Notes: generated by a model from the sequence alone, not told the origin. A DNA stretch of 64,000 nt from Rosa chinensis (GCF_002994745.2 NC_037090.1:13451501-13515500); one strand, 5' to 3'. Positions 23,682 to 37,584 are shown, numbered from the stretch's first letter. Program-made: numbers and translations.

Positions 23682-26600
23682 ATGGGAGAAGAGGATCGAT
23701 TGACAAATGGGGGAGTGGAAATCGAGAGCTTCCCGAGAACTGAATTGAAGCGAGACCATCAGTGTCTCGTGGATGATACTGAGCCGGACTCTTTTCCAAA
23801 CAAGAAGCAAGCCAAAGAGGTCTCGAATGAAGATATACGCTCCGAAGTTTCGAATCCGGTTGTCTCTCCCAAGGAGAATGGCTCCAGCTTTCAGGACATT
23901 ACTAGCCAACCGGCGGAGTTGGCAAATAGTAATCAGGTAGAGTGTGGAGAAGTGACTTCTTCGAGTTTGGAGAATTCCGGCTCCGAGGAGGAGAGTTTGA
24001 GCGTTGGAGAGCCTGCTGAGAATGACAATGGCCAGATTGAGACGGATACGACTCGTGTTGTAGTTGAAATTCCTAAGCCGTCTAGTTCATCTGGGATTCG
24101 CAAAATCACGTTTAAGTTCAGCAAAAGAAAGGAGGATTATGAGAACCAGGTGTTTACTTCATTGAGTCAGACTGTACATAATGGGTTTGGAAGTGATTCG
24201 TCCTATGGAGGTGAGCCTGGAAGTGACTTTCGAGAAATGGCTGGTACGAGTTGGGGGATGCGAGAAAGGTCACATGCTCATGTCAGGGAGTCGGTCTCTA
24301 ACAAGGTTCCAGAGTGCTACCCTAGTAATGTTAAAAAGCTATTAGCTACTGGTATTCTTGATGGAGCTCGAGTGAAGTATGTTTCCACTGGGTCACAGGT
24401 ACTTTATATGCTAGAAGTGTGTATAAATTCTCTCATATGCTTGCAGTTTGAGCTTTTATTTGTCGAGAGGCCTAATAGAAATTGTACTCTTGGCAGGTGG
24501 AGCTAGACGGAATTATAAGTGGTGGTGGTTATTTGTGTGGCTGTTCATCCTGCAATTACACCAATGTAAGTTTACTCACTCTTCATATTTGACTATTTGT
24601 TTCTAGTTTAATTGAGATATGAGTTATAACTGATTCTTTTCATGATATCAACAGGTGCTCAGTGCGTTTGAGTTTGAGCAGCATGCTGGTGTCAAAACTC
24701 GCCATCCCAATAATCATATATTCTTGGAGAATGGAAGGCCGGTTTATAATATCATCCAAGAATTGAAGACTGCTCCACTCAACAAGCTGGATGAAGTGAT
24801 AGAGGCAGTAGCTGGTCCTGCTGTTAATGAAGGGTTCTTCAGGATCTGGAAAGGTGATAAAATATCTGTACCCAGATAATATTCCTCACATTATAGATAA
24901 CTAAGTAACACTTGCTCAAAACTTTACCATCTAATATTTTTTATTTATTTATTTTAATCTGTAGAATCTCTTTACTGCTTTGATGGGGCTGAAGTGGATA
25001 AAAGACATTCCGTGAAGCTTCCTAAATTGCCTCGGGTTCCCAAGAAGCCCAAGCTTCCTAAATTGCCTCATTCATTGCCCAGGTATCAAGCTTACACTTT
25101 GGATTTTCTCGTCTTTACACTAAATGTTTGACATCTTATTCTGTCATGCAGTATTCTAGATTCCATTTCATTGATATTGGTTTGTTCAGCTCAGCTTATA
25201 TTAGATAATATGCATTCTCTTGCATGGGAAAAACTGAAACTATATCTGTTGTGCAGACCAAGCTTCCATACTCCTTACTCTGTTATGCACCAGAAGAAAA
25301 CTACCGGACGTGGCAATAAGAGAAGGTATCACCCTTCCCCTTCTTCTTTTCATTTTGTATTTGAGATTTCTATATGAAGTTGTTCCAATAATTTGCTATT
25401 TTTTTTTATTGATCGGGAAATTTGTGCTATTGGTAGGGATAATGATCTGCACCGGCTACTATTCATGCCAAATGGGCTTCCAGATGGGGCTAAATTGGCA
25501 TACTATATGAAAGGACAGGTATGCTGTTAAAAATTATATTCCCCCTGTTGAAGCTGGTTCCAGGTTTTAAATATGTGCCATTTTCAAATTTTAGTGATCT
25601 GGTGATTAACTGATTATTCTCAGAGAATACTTGGAGGCTATAAGCACGGGAATGGTATAGTATGTAATTGTTGCAACAAAGAGGTAAATTCCGAGCTGCA
25701 CAGACCACATTAAATATGATTTATACATTTTATGCTAGACCCTCACTCCCTGATCTCTCTCTCATCAATTTCGTGCTATGTGCTTTTGAACAGATAAGCC
25801 CTTCACAGTTTGAAGCTCATGCCGGAATGTCTGCAAGGCGTCAACCGTGAGTAGCCTCCAAAGAACTTTGGTAGTTTGTTTTAGTTGTTTAATGTCTCAT
25901 ATACGAAAACCCATGTCCTTTTGCAGCTATCGTCACATCTATATATCCAATGGATTGACGCTTCATGATATAGCCACGTCATTGGCCAATGGGCAGAACC
26001 TTACGACTGGTGCCAGTGATGGAAGTGATGATATGTGTGCAGTATGCGGACATGATACCGGGAAGATGATTCTTTGTGATGGATGCCCTCGTGCTTTTCA
26101 TGAAGGTTAAGATTCATTTTGAATTTTATTGTTAGATGCTTGGTTTTATTTTTGTTGAAAATTATACATCTTTTATTATTTTTGGGCTTTTGGCATTCCA
26201 TCAGATTTCCAGATTTTTTTTTGTGATGTCTTTTTAGTCACAAGTAACTAAATGCTATGCAAAAGGCCCTATTTTATCCAACTATGTTGGCTGGGCTAGT
26301 ATGTCTACCATACTTTCTTTGATGATGCCTTTAGTCTTTCCCTTGTTTTAGTATTTCAGTTGAACTGTTCTTTTATTATTTATTATATTTTTTATTTTAA
26401 AAAAAGAGGTTTGGGTGGTTTTTGCTGCACATGACATTATTAAATTTTGTCACTCATGAAGCACATTTCTCTCCCTCCCTTATTTCTGGGTCTAAATAGT
26501 TTCATATTGCAGCTTGTTTGAATTCAGAATGGATTCCTGAAAGCGATTGGCATTGTCCGAATTGTAGAGATAATTTTCAAAATGTTAGTAAAACTGCTGC

Positions 26601-29066
26601 TGGAGGATCTTCAAGTATTGCAAGACCAATTGTAATACGTTTGACACGGGAATTCAAAGCACCTGAAATTGAAATCGGTGGTTGTGTCCTCTGCAGGTGT
26701 GTTGCTATAGCTTTTATAAATCATTCATTCTTCTGTACATATTAGGTTGTTATAAAGTGAAGATTTTTTTTTCTGGGAAGGGCAAGTTTTCTATGAAATC
26801 TGGGTCGAAGGGAACTCATAGTATAAAGGTGCGGTAACTTGATCAGATTTTATTAGTCCGACTGCATTACCTCTCTCAACATGATGCTATGGCTACAAAC
26901 AGTTTCTTGGGAATACCATGTTTTAATTTGGATAATTAGTTTGTTATCTAAAAGTGAAGAATGTAGATTGTAGGTGTGCACTGCAGAAGTGATCTCTTTG
27001 ATTGATTAACTCGTTTTTGTTTTGTTATTAGTTATGTTTAACTGTTAACTGTTTATATAATTTTTATTAGGAGAAACGACTTCAGTGCAGCTTTATTCGA
27101 TGAGCGAACGGTTATAATCTGTGACCAAGTATGTCTTGCCTTTCCATTCTTCTGTTCATATATACTTGGAATTATGTCAAATTATCTCTACCACTCATGT
27201 CATTGTTTTTCTCACCCTTGATTCTTATTCAGTGTGAGAAGGAGTATCATGTTGGTTGCTTACGGGACAATGGATTATGCGACTTAAAGGTGAGTTTTTA
27301 CTTTTTAGTCATGCAATAGTTTGTACTTTTTGGTTGCTAGGGTAATAATTAATTTTCTTTCACCTTACTGCAGGAACTCCCCAAGGATAAGTGGTTTTGC
27401 TGTGATGACTGTAATAGGATTTTTGAGGCTTTACAGAATTTAGTATTCAAGGAAGCAGAGCGGGTTCCAGCTCCATTGTCAGATCCAATAATCAGGAAGC
27501 ATGCAGATAGAGGTATATTTATTGATGGAGTGGCAGATGATGTTCAATGGAGAATTTTCAGTGGAAAAAGTCGCTGTCCAGAACATCTACCGTTTTTATC
27601 AAGTGCTGCTGCGATTTTTCGAGTAAGTATATGTGATTCCATGATGTATTTTGCCCTCATTGTTTGATATTTTTGTTCAATATTTCAAAGCACTTCAAAA
27701 ATTGTTGCCTTCATGTGAACTGGGACTTGTTTTTCTTTTTCCTTCCCAATTGTTTGTTGCAATTCCCAAATATCCACCTGTGTGCGGATCTGGTAGTTGA
27801 TGTTTCATATCTGTTCTCATGCTTCCATAAGAATTATGCATGCGTGTGTGTCTATTACCCTTATGTATACAATTCTACTTCTTAATATACATACATACAA
27901 TTTTGCCTAATTATATGTCCTGTTTATTATTGCCAGGAGTGCTTTGACCCCATTGTTGCAAAATCTGGTCGTGATTTGATTCCTGTTATGGTATATGGGT
28001 AAGTAATCCCTTTTGTGCGTTGACATGCTTCTTAATCTGCAAAACTTGTATAGGCATACACTTGAGCCCAGATACAACAGTAATTGTTTCAGTCAAGATT
28101 ATTTGTGAATATTTATGTTACACCTTATAATGTTTTCAAATTGTTGAATGGGTGATATTATTTCGAGCACAAACTTTGTTAGACACATCATATCTAAAAA
28201 TTAGATGTTGATGTAAGAATATTTCCGTTGGTCCAAGTAAATCTATAATCCCAATTGAAGTTTCAAACTTATAAGAAGGCTATAGACATTGATTTTTGTC
28301 GTTCTTGTGTAGCTTGTTGTGTTTGGTGGCTCAATGTTAGATTTCTGCTAACGGTAAGCACTTTTTTTTCATTGTACTTCAGGAGAAATATTTCAGGCCA
28401 AGAGTTTGGAGGAATGTATTGTGTTGTCTTAACAGTGAGGTATGTTACTGTTCTGGTATTATTGTTGCTTCTTTTTTCTCTATTGAAACTGTACTTAGTC
28501 TTACACAGTTGATAATCATCTTGTTTCTGATTCTATTATTTTGGACAGGTCTGTTGTTGTATCTGCTGGTCTTCTTAGGATTTTTGGTCGGGAAGTTGCT
28601 GAGCTTCCGATTGTGGCTACAAGTAGAGAACATCAAGGAAAAGTAAGCATGGATGTCGAATCTGAAATCCTCACTTGTCCAGCTGATATTACTAATCTGA
28701 GAACTAGTTGCTTGTTTGTGTTGGACCTCATATGTTTGTTCTTCTTATAGGGTTATTTCCAAGCATTATTTTCCTGTATAGAAATGTTACTCCTTTCCCT
28801 GAAAGTGGAAAAACTGGTTCTCCCTGCTGCTGAGGAAGCGGAGTCAATCTGGACTAAGAAATTAGGCTTCCAAAAGATGAGGGACGAGCAAGTAAGTGAA
28901 TTGCCATACTTGTTTGCTTGGAATCTTTTGTTGGTCTCTCAAATGTGGAATGTACTAACAGCAGAATATTGTTGTCTCTCAGCTATCAAAATATATGAAG
29001 GAGGTTCAGCTGACAGTTTTCAGGGGGACATCGATGTTAGAAAAGATGGTGCGGTCGATGGATTGA
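23682..29066 (+). CDS. PHD-finger / GNAT-fold chromatin protein, IDM1-like family (18 exons, 843 aa)
   Basis: Exons: 23682-24398, 24497-24565, 24655-24853, 24965-25082, 25257-25325, 25437-25518, 25624-25683, 25794-25846, 25927-26105, 26513-26696, 27071-27128, 27233-27289, 27374-27622, 27937-27998, 28383-28439, 28549-28642, 28751-28891, 28983-29066. All junctions are GT-AG and in phase. Residues 1-239 are acidic and Ser-rich. From 240 comes the Tify/JAS-like DNA-binding block (GGGYLCGCSSCNYTNVLSAF, then FEQHAGVKTRHPNNHI) and a second such block in exons 6-9. A first PHD finger spans about 492-535 (CAVCGHDTGKMILCDGCP...HCPNC) and a divergent second one about 572-629. The C-terminus is a GNAT-like fold with SREHQGKGYFQALF, the acetyl-CoA loop. 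Members such as Arabidopsis IDM1 act as nuclear histone acetyltransferases in DNA-methylation control. This protein most resembles the shorter At2g37520/At3g53680 type; catalytic activity is inferred only. Confidence 0.93.
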
Positions 29067-30184
29067 CAACTTGTCGATTTCTTGAAAAGTTCCTGATGTT
29101 AGATTTAGAACATCTTGCTTTTTTTATATATTTATTTTTGATAGTGATTCATGTTTCTGGTATGTCTCCTGGTAGTGATTCATCTCCCCTATGAACCAGC
29201 TGATGAGTAGGGAAATGAGTTGAAGAGAAATATGTAAAAAGAAAAAAAAGAAAAGTAGTGCATGCTGACCTTTTATTATGCATGCATCCAGCGTATTTTT
29301 TTCCTTCTATTTTTTTGTTTTCACGTTTCAGGGATAATGTATCACGAAATTTTCCTTTTTGAAAATGGAAAAAAAGAAGTATCCATTTTTTTTTTTGGTT
29401 GTAAGAAAAATAAATGTCACCAGTTTTTACTGGTTGCTCTTTTTCTGTTAATGAACTGGCATTTTGGCTATTTATTGTTTTCAAGGTTGGATGGATTTGG
29501 GTTGCGTAGTTTTCCTTCCCTTAAATTATGATCCACAAACATTAACATGGGCATGCTAACATCTAGTTTGATTCTGAATGTTTCCAATAAGCCCTTTCAT
29601 CTTTTCTACTAAAAAAAAAAAGGCCCTTTCATTTTTTGATGTTAAGGGGGAGAGGCATCCATCACTTATTGTAGGTGAAAGATTTAATACCTGCACTCAA
29701 ATGTAGAATGTTTTGTTCAGAATCATTCAGTCGGGTGGCATAAGTCTCTTATTTGTAAATGGAAGGTTGTTAGTTTGATTTATTGAACTACAACGATTTT
29801 GAATTGTTGATGTGATTAAGAAAAAAATGTAGCATGTCCATTCCCTTTTCAAGTAAAAAGTCTCAGAAAATGCATCCTTTCCATGAGGAGGAAAAAAAGG
29901 AAAGAAAGAACAATAGCCTGCTTCATTTTGTGCTATGTAAGTTGTAACTGGGCTTATCTCTGGCTGGCCGGCCCTACAGGTTGCAGAAAATACCAGAAAC
30001 CCCCACGTTTTTTTTTTTTTTTGTTAAAAAAGAGAGAGAGAGAAAAAAAGTCTGAAGGACCTGAGGGTTTAGCAGCTTCTCTGCGTGGACCCAAACCTTT
30101 ACGTTGTCTCATCGTCAATAAACCCTAAACCCCCAAAAAATCCCCAACTCGGTTATCATTTCCATCGGATTCGGATCGTCTCAG
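29067..30184 (+). other. Intergenic: 3' region of PHD/GNAT gene and promoter of the RRM gene
   Basis: Poly-T/A tracts, no supported gene. The PHD gene's 3' untranslated region probably occupies the first few hundred bases; the RRM promoter lies in the last few hundred. Confidence 0.6.
30120..30128 (+). promoter_or_regulatory. Telo-box AAACCCTAA
   Basis: AAACCCTAA about 57 bases before the RRM gene's ATG. This element is typical of promoters of plant translation and cell-growth genes. Confidence 0.6.
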
Positions 30185-31415
30185 ATGGCGTTCATGTCTA
30201 GCTTCCGTCGCGTTCTTGGCGGATCGGCATCTGCTCTTCCATCCCAATTCGCTGCCATTCGTCACAATACAACCCTCACATCCCCTAAGCTATTCATCAG
30301 CGGTACATTTCATTCTTCACTCTCGATTTTTCTTTGTTATATAATTCCTCTCACTGTGATTTTCCTGTAAGAAAGTTGATTGAATTCTGTGTGTTGATTA
30401 TTGCAATATGTGTATTTGGGTTATTGGTTTTGATGGGTTTCTTTCTTTTTGGCTATGGGTAAATATTGGTGTATGGTTTCCTCCCAAATGATGCGAGCTC
30501 TAGTAGGCCTATTTGTAATGCGCATTCTTGTGCCTGTTTTGAGTGTTTATAGTCCCTTGAACCTAGCTGTCCTGAATTTTGAGTCTTATTCATTGCCACA
30601 GCCATCGGTGTTCATTTTTGGTTTTCTGATTCTTAATCTTGCTTGTTAGAAGCTTTAGACTAATGGGTTCCTACTTGTTGGAAGATCGTGAGAAGTATAG
30701 TGTTTCTAGTTTTAAGGCTGTTTTTAATCCCTAAATCAGAGTCGCAATCAATGTGGCAGTGTTATTTGGCCGTACCGAGTTGAAGCATTTTAACCCTTAA
30801 GAATTTGAGATTGCCAGAAGTTAGAGCATTCACCAAATTCCGATGCGATACAAAGATGTCGTCATATCATCTTTACTATAAATTTTGAGAGAGATTCGTA
30901 CATGCTTCTATTAATGTGTATAGAGGTCTACTAAAGATCGTACTCAGTTATTCATTACATGACTTTTTCTAATGACATGCGATGAATCTGAAGCGTAATT
31001 GTTGTCTTTGCAATGAACAGGACTTTCGAGATTAACAACTGATGAAAAACTTAAGCAGACGTTTTCTGAATTTGGGCAGATTGAACAGGGTAAGAGACTT
31101 GTTTCTTTTGTCCTAACTTCCTCTCCCTTTCTTGGGTTGCTTCTGTTGTTAACTTGCATTTGCATTTATGATTCTGCAGCAAAAGTGATAACCGATAGGG
31201 CAACTGGAAGATCAAAGGGGTTTGCTTTCATTACATACTCAACGATTGAAGAAGCTGAGAAGGCAAAAGAAGGAATGAATGGCAAGTTCTTGGATGGGTG
31301 GGTCATTTTCGTTGACCCTGCCAAGCCTAGGGAGTATAGACCCCCACCTCAAGCGCAGCAAGAGTCTTCTGATAATGGTTTCAAAGTAAACAAGACAATT
31401 GGATGGTGTGGATGA
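30185..31415 (+). CDS. Small organelle-type RRM RNA-binding protein (3 exons, 140 aa)
   Basis: Exons 30185-30302, 31021-31089, 31180-31415; introns GT-AG. Residues 1-33 (MAFMSSFRRVLGGSASA...) are Arg/Ser/Ala-rich and lack acids, as in a mitochondrial presequence. A single RRM follows: RNP2 LFISGL (about 35-40), RNP1 KGFAFITY (about 79-86), ending with VDPAKPRE. The tail PPPQAQQESSDN is short with no glycine-rich domain. Such proteins bind organellar transcripts and some take part in C-to-U editing; the role here is not shown. I recall At2g37510 as the like-sized Arabidopsis neighbour. The first intron (718 bp) is by far the longer. Confidence 0.92.
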
Positions 31416-32102
31416 TTTCGTTGGTTACTCGGTGGATCTCATTGTGATGAAAGGAAGGCAATTTAAACATTATACCTCATTGCCATTTGTATTAGTATGA
31501 ACAGACTTTTAGGTGGATTGTTTTGAACAGGGAGACCTTGCTAACCTTGTTCTGTATGGGTTCATTTTGGCCTCTGTTGGACTACTTCAGTGCTTTAATC
31601 TACATGCCAATGTAGGCTCTCTTTCATTAGTGCCTTACATACTTTAAATGTCTTTTCTGCCCAGTGCTCAACCTTTTGGGTCTACTTTCATTGTCTAAGT
31701 TGGACAAATTTCCGTTTAATATGAGGACATAGCATCTTCACCATACAATTCAATTCAATGATCAAATCGAATTTCTCTTTGTTGTTAGACAAACTGTATT
31801 GATCAAATCGAATTTTACTTCTTGTTTGACAAATTGAATATCCAAGTAGCTTTGAGTTTGTCTAATTTGTTTATTTTTTCTTTTACACAAGTAAGTGACT
31901 ACATGACTTGTGACATGATAAGTCTTTATTTCGTAAATGAGAGCGTGAGAATCACGTGCTGTTTCCACTATAGTATATAGCCGCTCCTGCTCGAAACGTG
32001 AAGGGCGCAAAAACCCTACTGACTTCTAAACCCGGAAACCGCAAAACACTGTTTTTCAAATTCAATTTCCAGAACGCAGTAATTTCCGATTCCGGTGCCA
32101 AG
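31416..32102 (+). promoter_or_regulatory. 3' region of RRM gene and ArgJ promoter/leader
   Basis: AT-rich 3' region, then a GTATATAG TATA-like word near 31972-31979, about 125 nt before the ArgJ ATG. No other gene seen. Confidence 0.4.
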
Positions 32103-35100
32103 ATGTATCTATGTCTTCCTCACTACGTCTCCATCAAATTTCCTGCATTTCACTCTTCAAAGGTCACTTTTCACTTTTCGCTCCAAAACTCTACTGTCTA
32201 ATCATCTGTCCCTCTTCTTCATTCTGATCTCATTTTCGTTTTGCTTCGTCTCAGATGGACTTCAAGCTTCGCGCCATTTCAATGTCGGCAACGGAAGCCG
32301 CTAATCACGTTCCGGCGGCTCCGATTTCGCTCCCTCAAGGGCCTTGGAAGCAGGTGAGCCTTCTGAACGACGCCGTCTTGGATTGACTGGTTAGTCAATT
32401 TTGTTTCACTGTAATTCTGTGTGAGTTTGTAGGTTGCCGGCGGAGTTACGGCGGCGGAGGGATTCAAAGCTGCTGGTTTATACGGCGGTTTGCGCGCCAA
32501 AGGAGATAAACCTGATCTTGCACTTGTCACTTGTGACGTTGATGCCATTTCTGCTGGTCAGCTGTGCATTTTGTTTGATGTTCTTAGTTCAAATTAATAG
32601 TCTCTTAAGCTGATTAATGTGTTGATAGTCATGGTGTTTTCGTTTTTGTTTACTTTTAGGATCATTTACTACAAATGTGGTAGCAGCTGCACCTGTGTTA
32701 TACTGCAAAAGTATATTAAACACTTCGAAAACGGTATGCCAGGGTATATTGTGATTTGAATGCTTCGTTTATTTATTATTCGGTGATGATGAGAGTGATC
32801 AACTTGTTGTTTGGGGGTTTCTTTGGTGATTTAATTTCGTGATCGGATAGTTGTGTTAGTCATGGATACTATTTCTCTAATAAAGACCACTATGGTGATA
32901 TTTCTTCTTCCTGAAGACCGACATAGATTAAGCCGCTCAAAATTCTTGGCTTTTGAATTATTCATGGAATGATCACATCCATCAAGTTCTGTCTTCGATG
33001 GCTATGGGTTTAAGAATATTGGTTTCACTTTTGCTTATACTAAGGAGGTTGAATGTTGAGTTTTTAACTTAAGTGGGGGTCAGAACTTTCATGACCTTGA
33101 ACTGCAACTTTCTGATAGGGGTGATTTTTTATGTGATAATTAGGAATCAGTGAATCATACTCTCCTGGGTCCACCTTGAATATTAGTTTTTATCTGGCGA
33201 CCAACTTATATGTTTAGTCTGTATATATATTTGTAATGTGTTTAATAATACTTCTCATGTTTTAGTTTTGTCATAATCTGCTAATGGCAAATTTGTTTTT
33301 ACAACTTGTTAGGCACGGGCAGTTTTGATAAATGCTGGCCAAGCCAATGCAGCAACGGTAAGCTTTCAGAACAACAAGATGCTCTGTAACTTCTTTCTGT
33401 ATTGTGTTTCATTATCAATGCAGTAGGATTTATTGATATATGTGCTCAGTTTGTCATTTATTTTGTCCTCCATATATTTGGGATTTGAGTCACTCTCTAA
33501 TATGTTGTTACTATTCTTCGTACATGGCTAAGAAACTTTCCAATCTTGTTCAGGGTGATGCAGGTTATCAAGATGTAATAGAAAGTGCCAGCAGCCTTGC
33601 TAAGGTATGTGACATTCAGGGTGACAGATATGTCAATCTCATAGATATTCCTGCATAGGCTGGTTTGGGATGTCATTGTAATTATGAATCTTTGTCCTTA
33701 AGCTACTTCAAATAAGGCCAGAGGAAGTGCTGATTGAATCCACTGGCGTGATTGGGCAAAGAATAAAAAAGGTAATGTCTAGCAACTCCATGCCTATTTC
33801 CTTATTATGCTAACCAAACTGATGTGCACAGTATTTCTTGGAAGAGTAAACAGATCAGCTAAAATATTGCATGAAAAATTTGTAGACATATAATATGATT
33901 CTGTACAAAATGATTCATTCTCTAGGCCTCATATGCAGGAAGCACTTTTGAACTCTCTTCCAAACCTGGTGAAATCACTATCACCGGCAACTAAGGGGTA
34001 CATATTATACTTATCAACTTAACCCAGATAATTAACATTTTTTCTTGCATTAGATACCTGTTTATTTATATTTTCGCCAGTACCTATTCTGTTTAGTATC
34101 TTTAACGTGTTTTTTTCTTCTCTCTGTTCCTGCTTTACTTCTTTGTCGTGAAGCAAAGGGGATTAATAAGTAAGTTTGTCTTGTTCTGCAGAGCAGATGA
34201 TGCAGCAGTGGCAATCACGACTACTGACCTTGTTAGCAAGAGTGTAGCAATTCAGTCTCAGGTGTGAAGATCTTGTATCCCGTATGTATAACTGCAATAT
34301 TGAAATTAAGTTAATTGCTGATTAGCTGTAGAAGCTTTGTCTTGTGAAGATTTATAAGTACTATTTCAGTATCCTGTTTTATTTAGTTTGTAGAAAATCA
34401 AAATTCTTGAAATCTGAAACTTATAGCTATGACCTTACTAGAAACCAGTCAGGTCCTAACAGAAACTCGTGAATTCATCAGGTTGGCGGCACGAACATAA
34501 GAGTTGGGGGAATGGCAAAAGGTTCCGGGATGATCCACCCAAATATGGCTACCATGCTTGGTGTATGTGTCTTCTGATGCTTCTTTCTGGATGTTGTTGA
34601 GTAGCTCAAAACATCAACTGAGTATGATAATTACCTGGAACAGGTAGTAACAACTGATGCCGTGGTTAGCAGTGATGTTTGGAGAAAAATGGTTCAAATT
34701 TCTGTAAATAGAAGCTTCAACCAGATAACAGTATGTAAAGAGTGCTCTTAACTCAATTGATTAACATCATAACATAGTATCTTGTTGCAATATGTTTCTT
34801 AGTATGATAACCCACTTCAGGTATGGTTTGCTGCAGGTAGACGGAGATACCAGTACCAATGATACTGTCATTGCCTTAGCTAGTGGGTTGTCTGGATCAA
34901 CCAAGATATCAACCTTTAACAGTAATGAGGCAGTACAACTTCAAGCATGTCTTGATGTGGTGAGTGCAGCTCAATTTGACTCTTCTGTACCTTGCCTGAC
35001 ATTTATTCTTCAGCAGCAATTCTTGGGATTCAGTTTATGTAAATCGTAATGTATTCATTTTCCAGGTAATGCAAGGTCTTGCCAAATCAATAGCTTGGGA

Positions 35101-36675
35101 TGGAGAAGGAGCAACATGCCTAATTGAGGTGCGCAATCTTTTGAAGGATATTTGTACTAACCGAACCTCAATCAATACTGTAATAACTTTCCTTCCGAGT
35201 ATAACACAAAGCTTAGCACTGCAAATAAAAGTGCATAAAAGTAGAAATCTGAAGCAATCAGTGTGATTTTAAAATAATCGAGTCTTAAATTTTGTGATCC
35301 TCTAGGCTTTAAACCTTTCATATGCTACTTAATCTTTATCTTTAAAATGTTTTCCACATTGCAAAATTTCCCTCTTGCTGTAGTTTCCCCGTTCTTCCAA
35401 TTTTGGAATTTGAATTTTGAATTTTGTATCTCAATTTGTCATGTAAAATGCTCAATGAGGGATCCATTTACATGAGTACTAGATATGCAGTTATTTGTGC
35501 TCTCTTTAACTGAGGTCTTTCATAAATGACTTCATAACGTTGCTAACCCAGACTTAGTTTTGCAGGTCACAGTGACTGGTGCAGGCAGTGAGGCTGAAGC
35601 AGCAAAGATAGCGCGGTCTGTGGCATCTTCTTCGCTTGTTAAGGCATGATATCCCAACTCTATTTTTTGATGTTTCTATACTGAAAATTTTACTGACTTT
35701 TGAAAATGTCAACAGGCTGCTGTATATGGAAGAGATCCAAACTGGGGACGCATCGCTGCTGCTGCAGGCTATGCGGGTATTTCTTTTGATCAAACTAAGC
35801 TTCGAGTATTGCTAGGTGATACTCTGCTGATGGATGGTGGGGAACCACAATCCTTCGACAGGTAACAGAAAGGATTCTCGTTGACTTTTTTCTAATTGAA
35901 TATTTGGACTAGAACAAAGAACTGGGTCCGTCTAGTTACACATTCCTACCATATTGCTACTTCTATAACTCCTTCCACTACCTACATACAATGCTGGTTA
36001 TCACTTAGGGTGTTGTGGAAGGAGAATTTGTATACCATTCCAATAGGAGATTGTTATTTTTAGGAACAAATCATGAATTTTCTTTTACCTCAAGAGCTTG
36101 TGTGATAAAGTTCCCAATAGTCTGTTTCACATGTCGTTGGAATTGTTTCACTGTTCAATTGTGCTCAGATATGAAGTGTTGGTTGCTGTATGTCTCTGAC
36201 AACTAATACATTCAACTTTAGTTTGCTAAAAGATGTTTGATTCAGTGTCGAAGCACGTTTTACTTTACAGCAAGTTACCTGCTCATATCCAAAATTCAGT
36301 GGTTTGAGTATTTGGATTTCTTTTCAGGGATGCGGCTAGTGCCTACCTCAGGAAAGCCGGTGAGATCCATGGCACAGTTGTAATCAACGTAGCTGTCGGT
36401 AAGTTTCTGATCAGTGTTTAGCATATGCAAAGTTAATTTGTCTGATTGAGACCCAGCAAATATAATTGCAATACTTCTTCCATCTGCCTGGGTACTAGTT
36501 TTGAAGCAAACCTCAAAATCTCAACTCACTTTGTAGATCTTTCATGTATCACTACTCTTATCGTTTTTGATATGTCTGTTCCTTTCCGACAGGTGATGGA
36601 CCGGGACATGGTCAAGCATGGGGCTGTGACTTGAGCTATGATTACGTCAAAATAAACGCCGAGTACACAACATAG
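32103..36675 (+). CDS. ArgJ: ArgJ: glutamate N-acetyltransferase / amino-acid acetyltransferase, plastid (17 exons, 460 aa)
   Basis: Exons: 32103-32162, 32255-32353, 32433-32556, 32660-32733, 33313-33357, 33554-33604, 33703-33771, 33939-33997, 34192-34261, 34482-34562, 34644-34730, 34837-34959, 35066-35128, 35566-35643, 35716-35861, 36328-36398, 36593-36675. The enzyme moves acetyl from N-acetylornithine to glutamate, recycling the acetyl group in arginine synthesis in the plastid. Family signatures: [32 protein letters not shown] with the self-cleavage/nucleophile Thr at about 241, [23 protein letters not shown], and C-terminal [16 protein letters not shown]. Length fits the plant family (about 465). 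The N-terminus ([14 protein letters not shown]) is hydroxylated/basic and may be a transit peptide. Intron 14 begins with GC, not GT; all others are GT-AG. Confidence 0.96.
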
Positions 36676-37026
36676 ATTCTCTCATTTTCTCCTTGTGCCA
36701 CCCAGTATTAGACTTCTTGACACACTTTTCTGTTTCATTTTCATTTTTAATCCAAAAGCACTCAACAAGTTGAATGTGGAACACTCGGAGCCTTTTAACG
36801 CAGCCATATAGTATCCAGTATCCAGTCTGTAAGAATTTATGATAAGAAATTTACCTCTATTTACTAATTTAATTACCTAAAACCATGTGCGATGAATACA
36901 AAACCTATATTTGGAATTCTCAGATTTAGTAATAATCTTGAATTTTAGCCATTGCATTGCTCTTTATACTTTTAATAGCAGTGCACACTGATAGAATAAT
37001 TGATCATTTACTTAACCTAGAGCTCT
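36676..37026 (+). other. ArgJ 3' region, no other feature seen
   Basis: AT-rich sequence between the ArgJ stop and the repeat array. Probably holds the 3' untranslated region. Confidence 0.5.
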
Positions 37027-37144
37027 TCCACTCTTTGACAAAGTAAAAACTCCTTTATCTTATCTCAATCGTCCTTCTCAGATATTTATTCGGCGTAAAA
37101 AGAGAAGGAAAAGAAAAACATGACTATTTGATAAGGTTAAAAAC
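37027..37144 (+). repeat. Left unit of a degenerate repeat array
   Basis: Contains GACAAAGTAAAAACTCCTTT and GATATTTATTCGGCGTAAAA. Related units follow the hAT element at 41690-42045. The last 8 bases, TTAAAAAC (37137-37144), are the hAT target duplication. Confidence 0.75.
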
Positions 37145-37185
37145 TAGGGGTGGGCACTTGAACCCGGAATCCCGAACCCGACCCG

Positions 37186-37275
37186 GTCCCGTCCCGAAAA
37201 CTGCCGGGACGGGACGGGTTTGAAACTTCAAATTTTACTATTTGGGCCCGTCCCGTCCCGTCCCGTTTTAACGGG
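37186..37275. repeat. Left subterminal GGGACGGGAC repeats
   Basis: Clustered CCCGTCCCG / CGGGACGGGACGG words on both strands just inside the left end, mirrored at 41491-41675. Probably transposase-binding repeats. Confidence 0.75.
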
Positions 37276-37584
37276 ACGGGTTTCGGTTTGGTTCGAAGAA
37301 ATCCCTAAGAGGCCCGACCCGTCCCGAAGTATTAAAATTTATTTTATTTTCCTAAATTTTCGATCGGTTTTTGACCTAAAACCTAAACAGGCTAAACTCA
37401 TTCCTCATTTCTCTCGAAGTCTCGAGCCTCCAGTTCTCCTTTGAGTCCTTTCGATCGAAACCCAAAACTCATTCCTCAATCCTCATTTCCTCTCGAAGTC
37501 TCGAGCCTCCAGACCTCCAGTACCTGCCTTCCTGGTCACCGAGACTGCCTTCCGGCTTCCTGGTCCAGCCGTCAGCTCGGGGAA

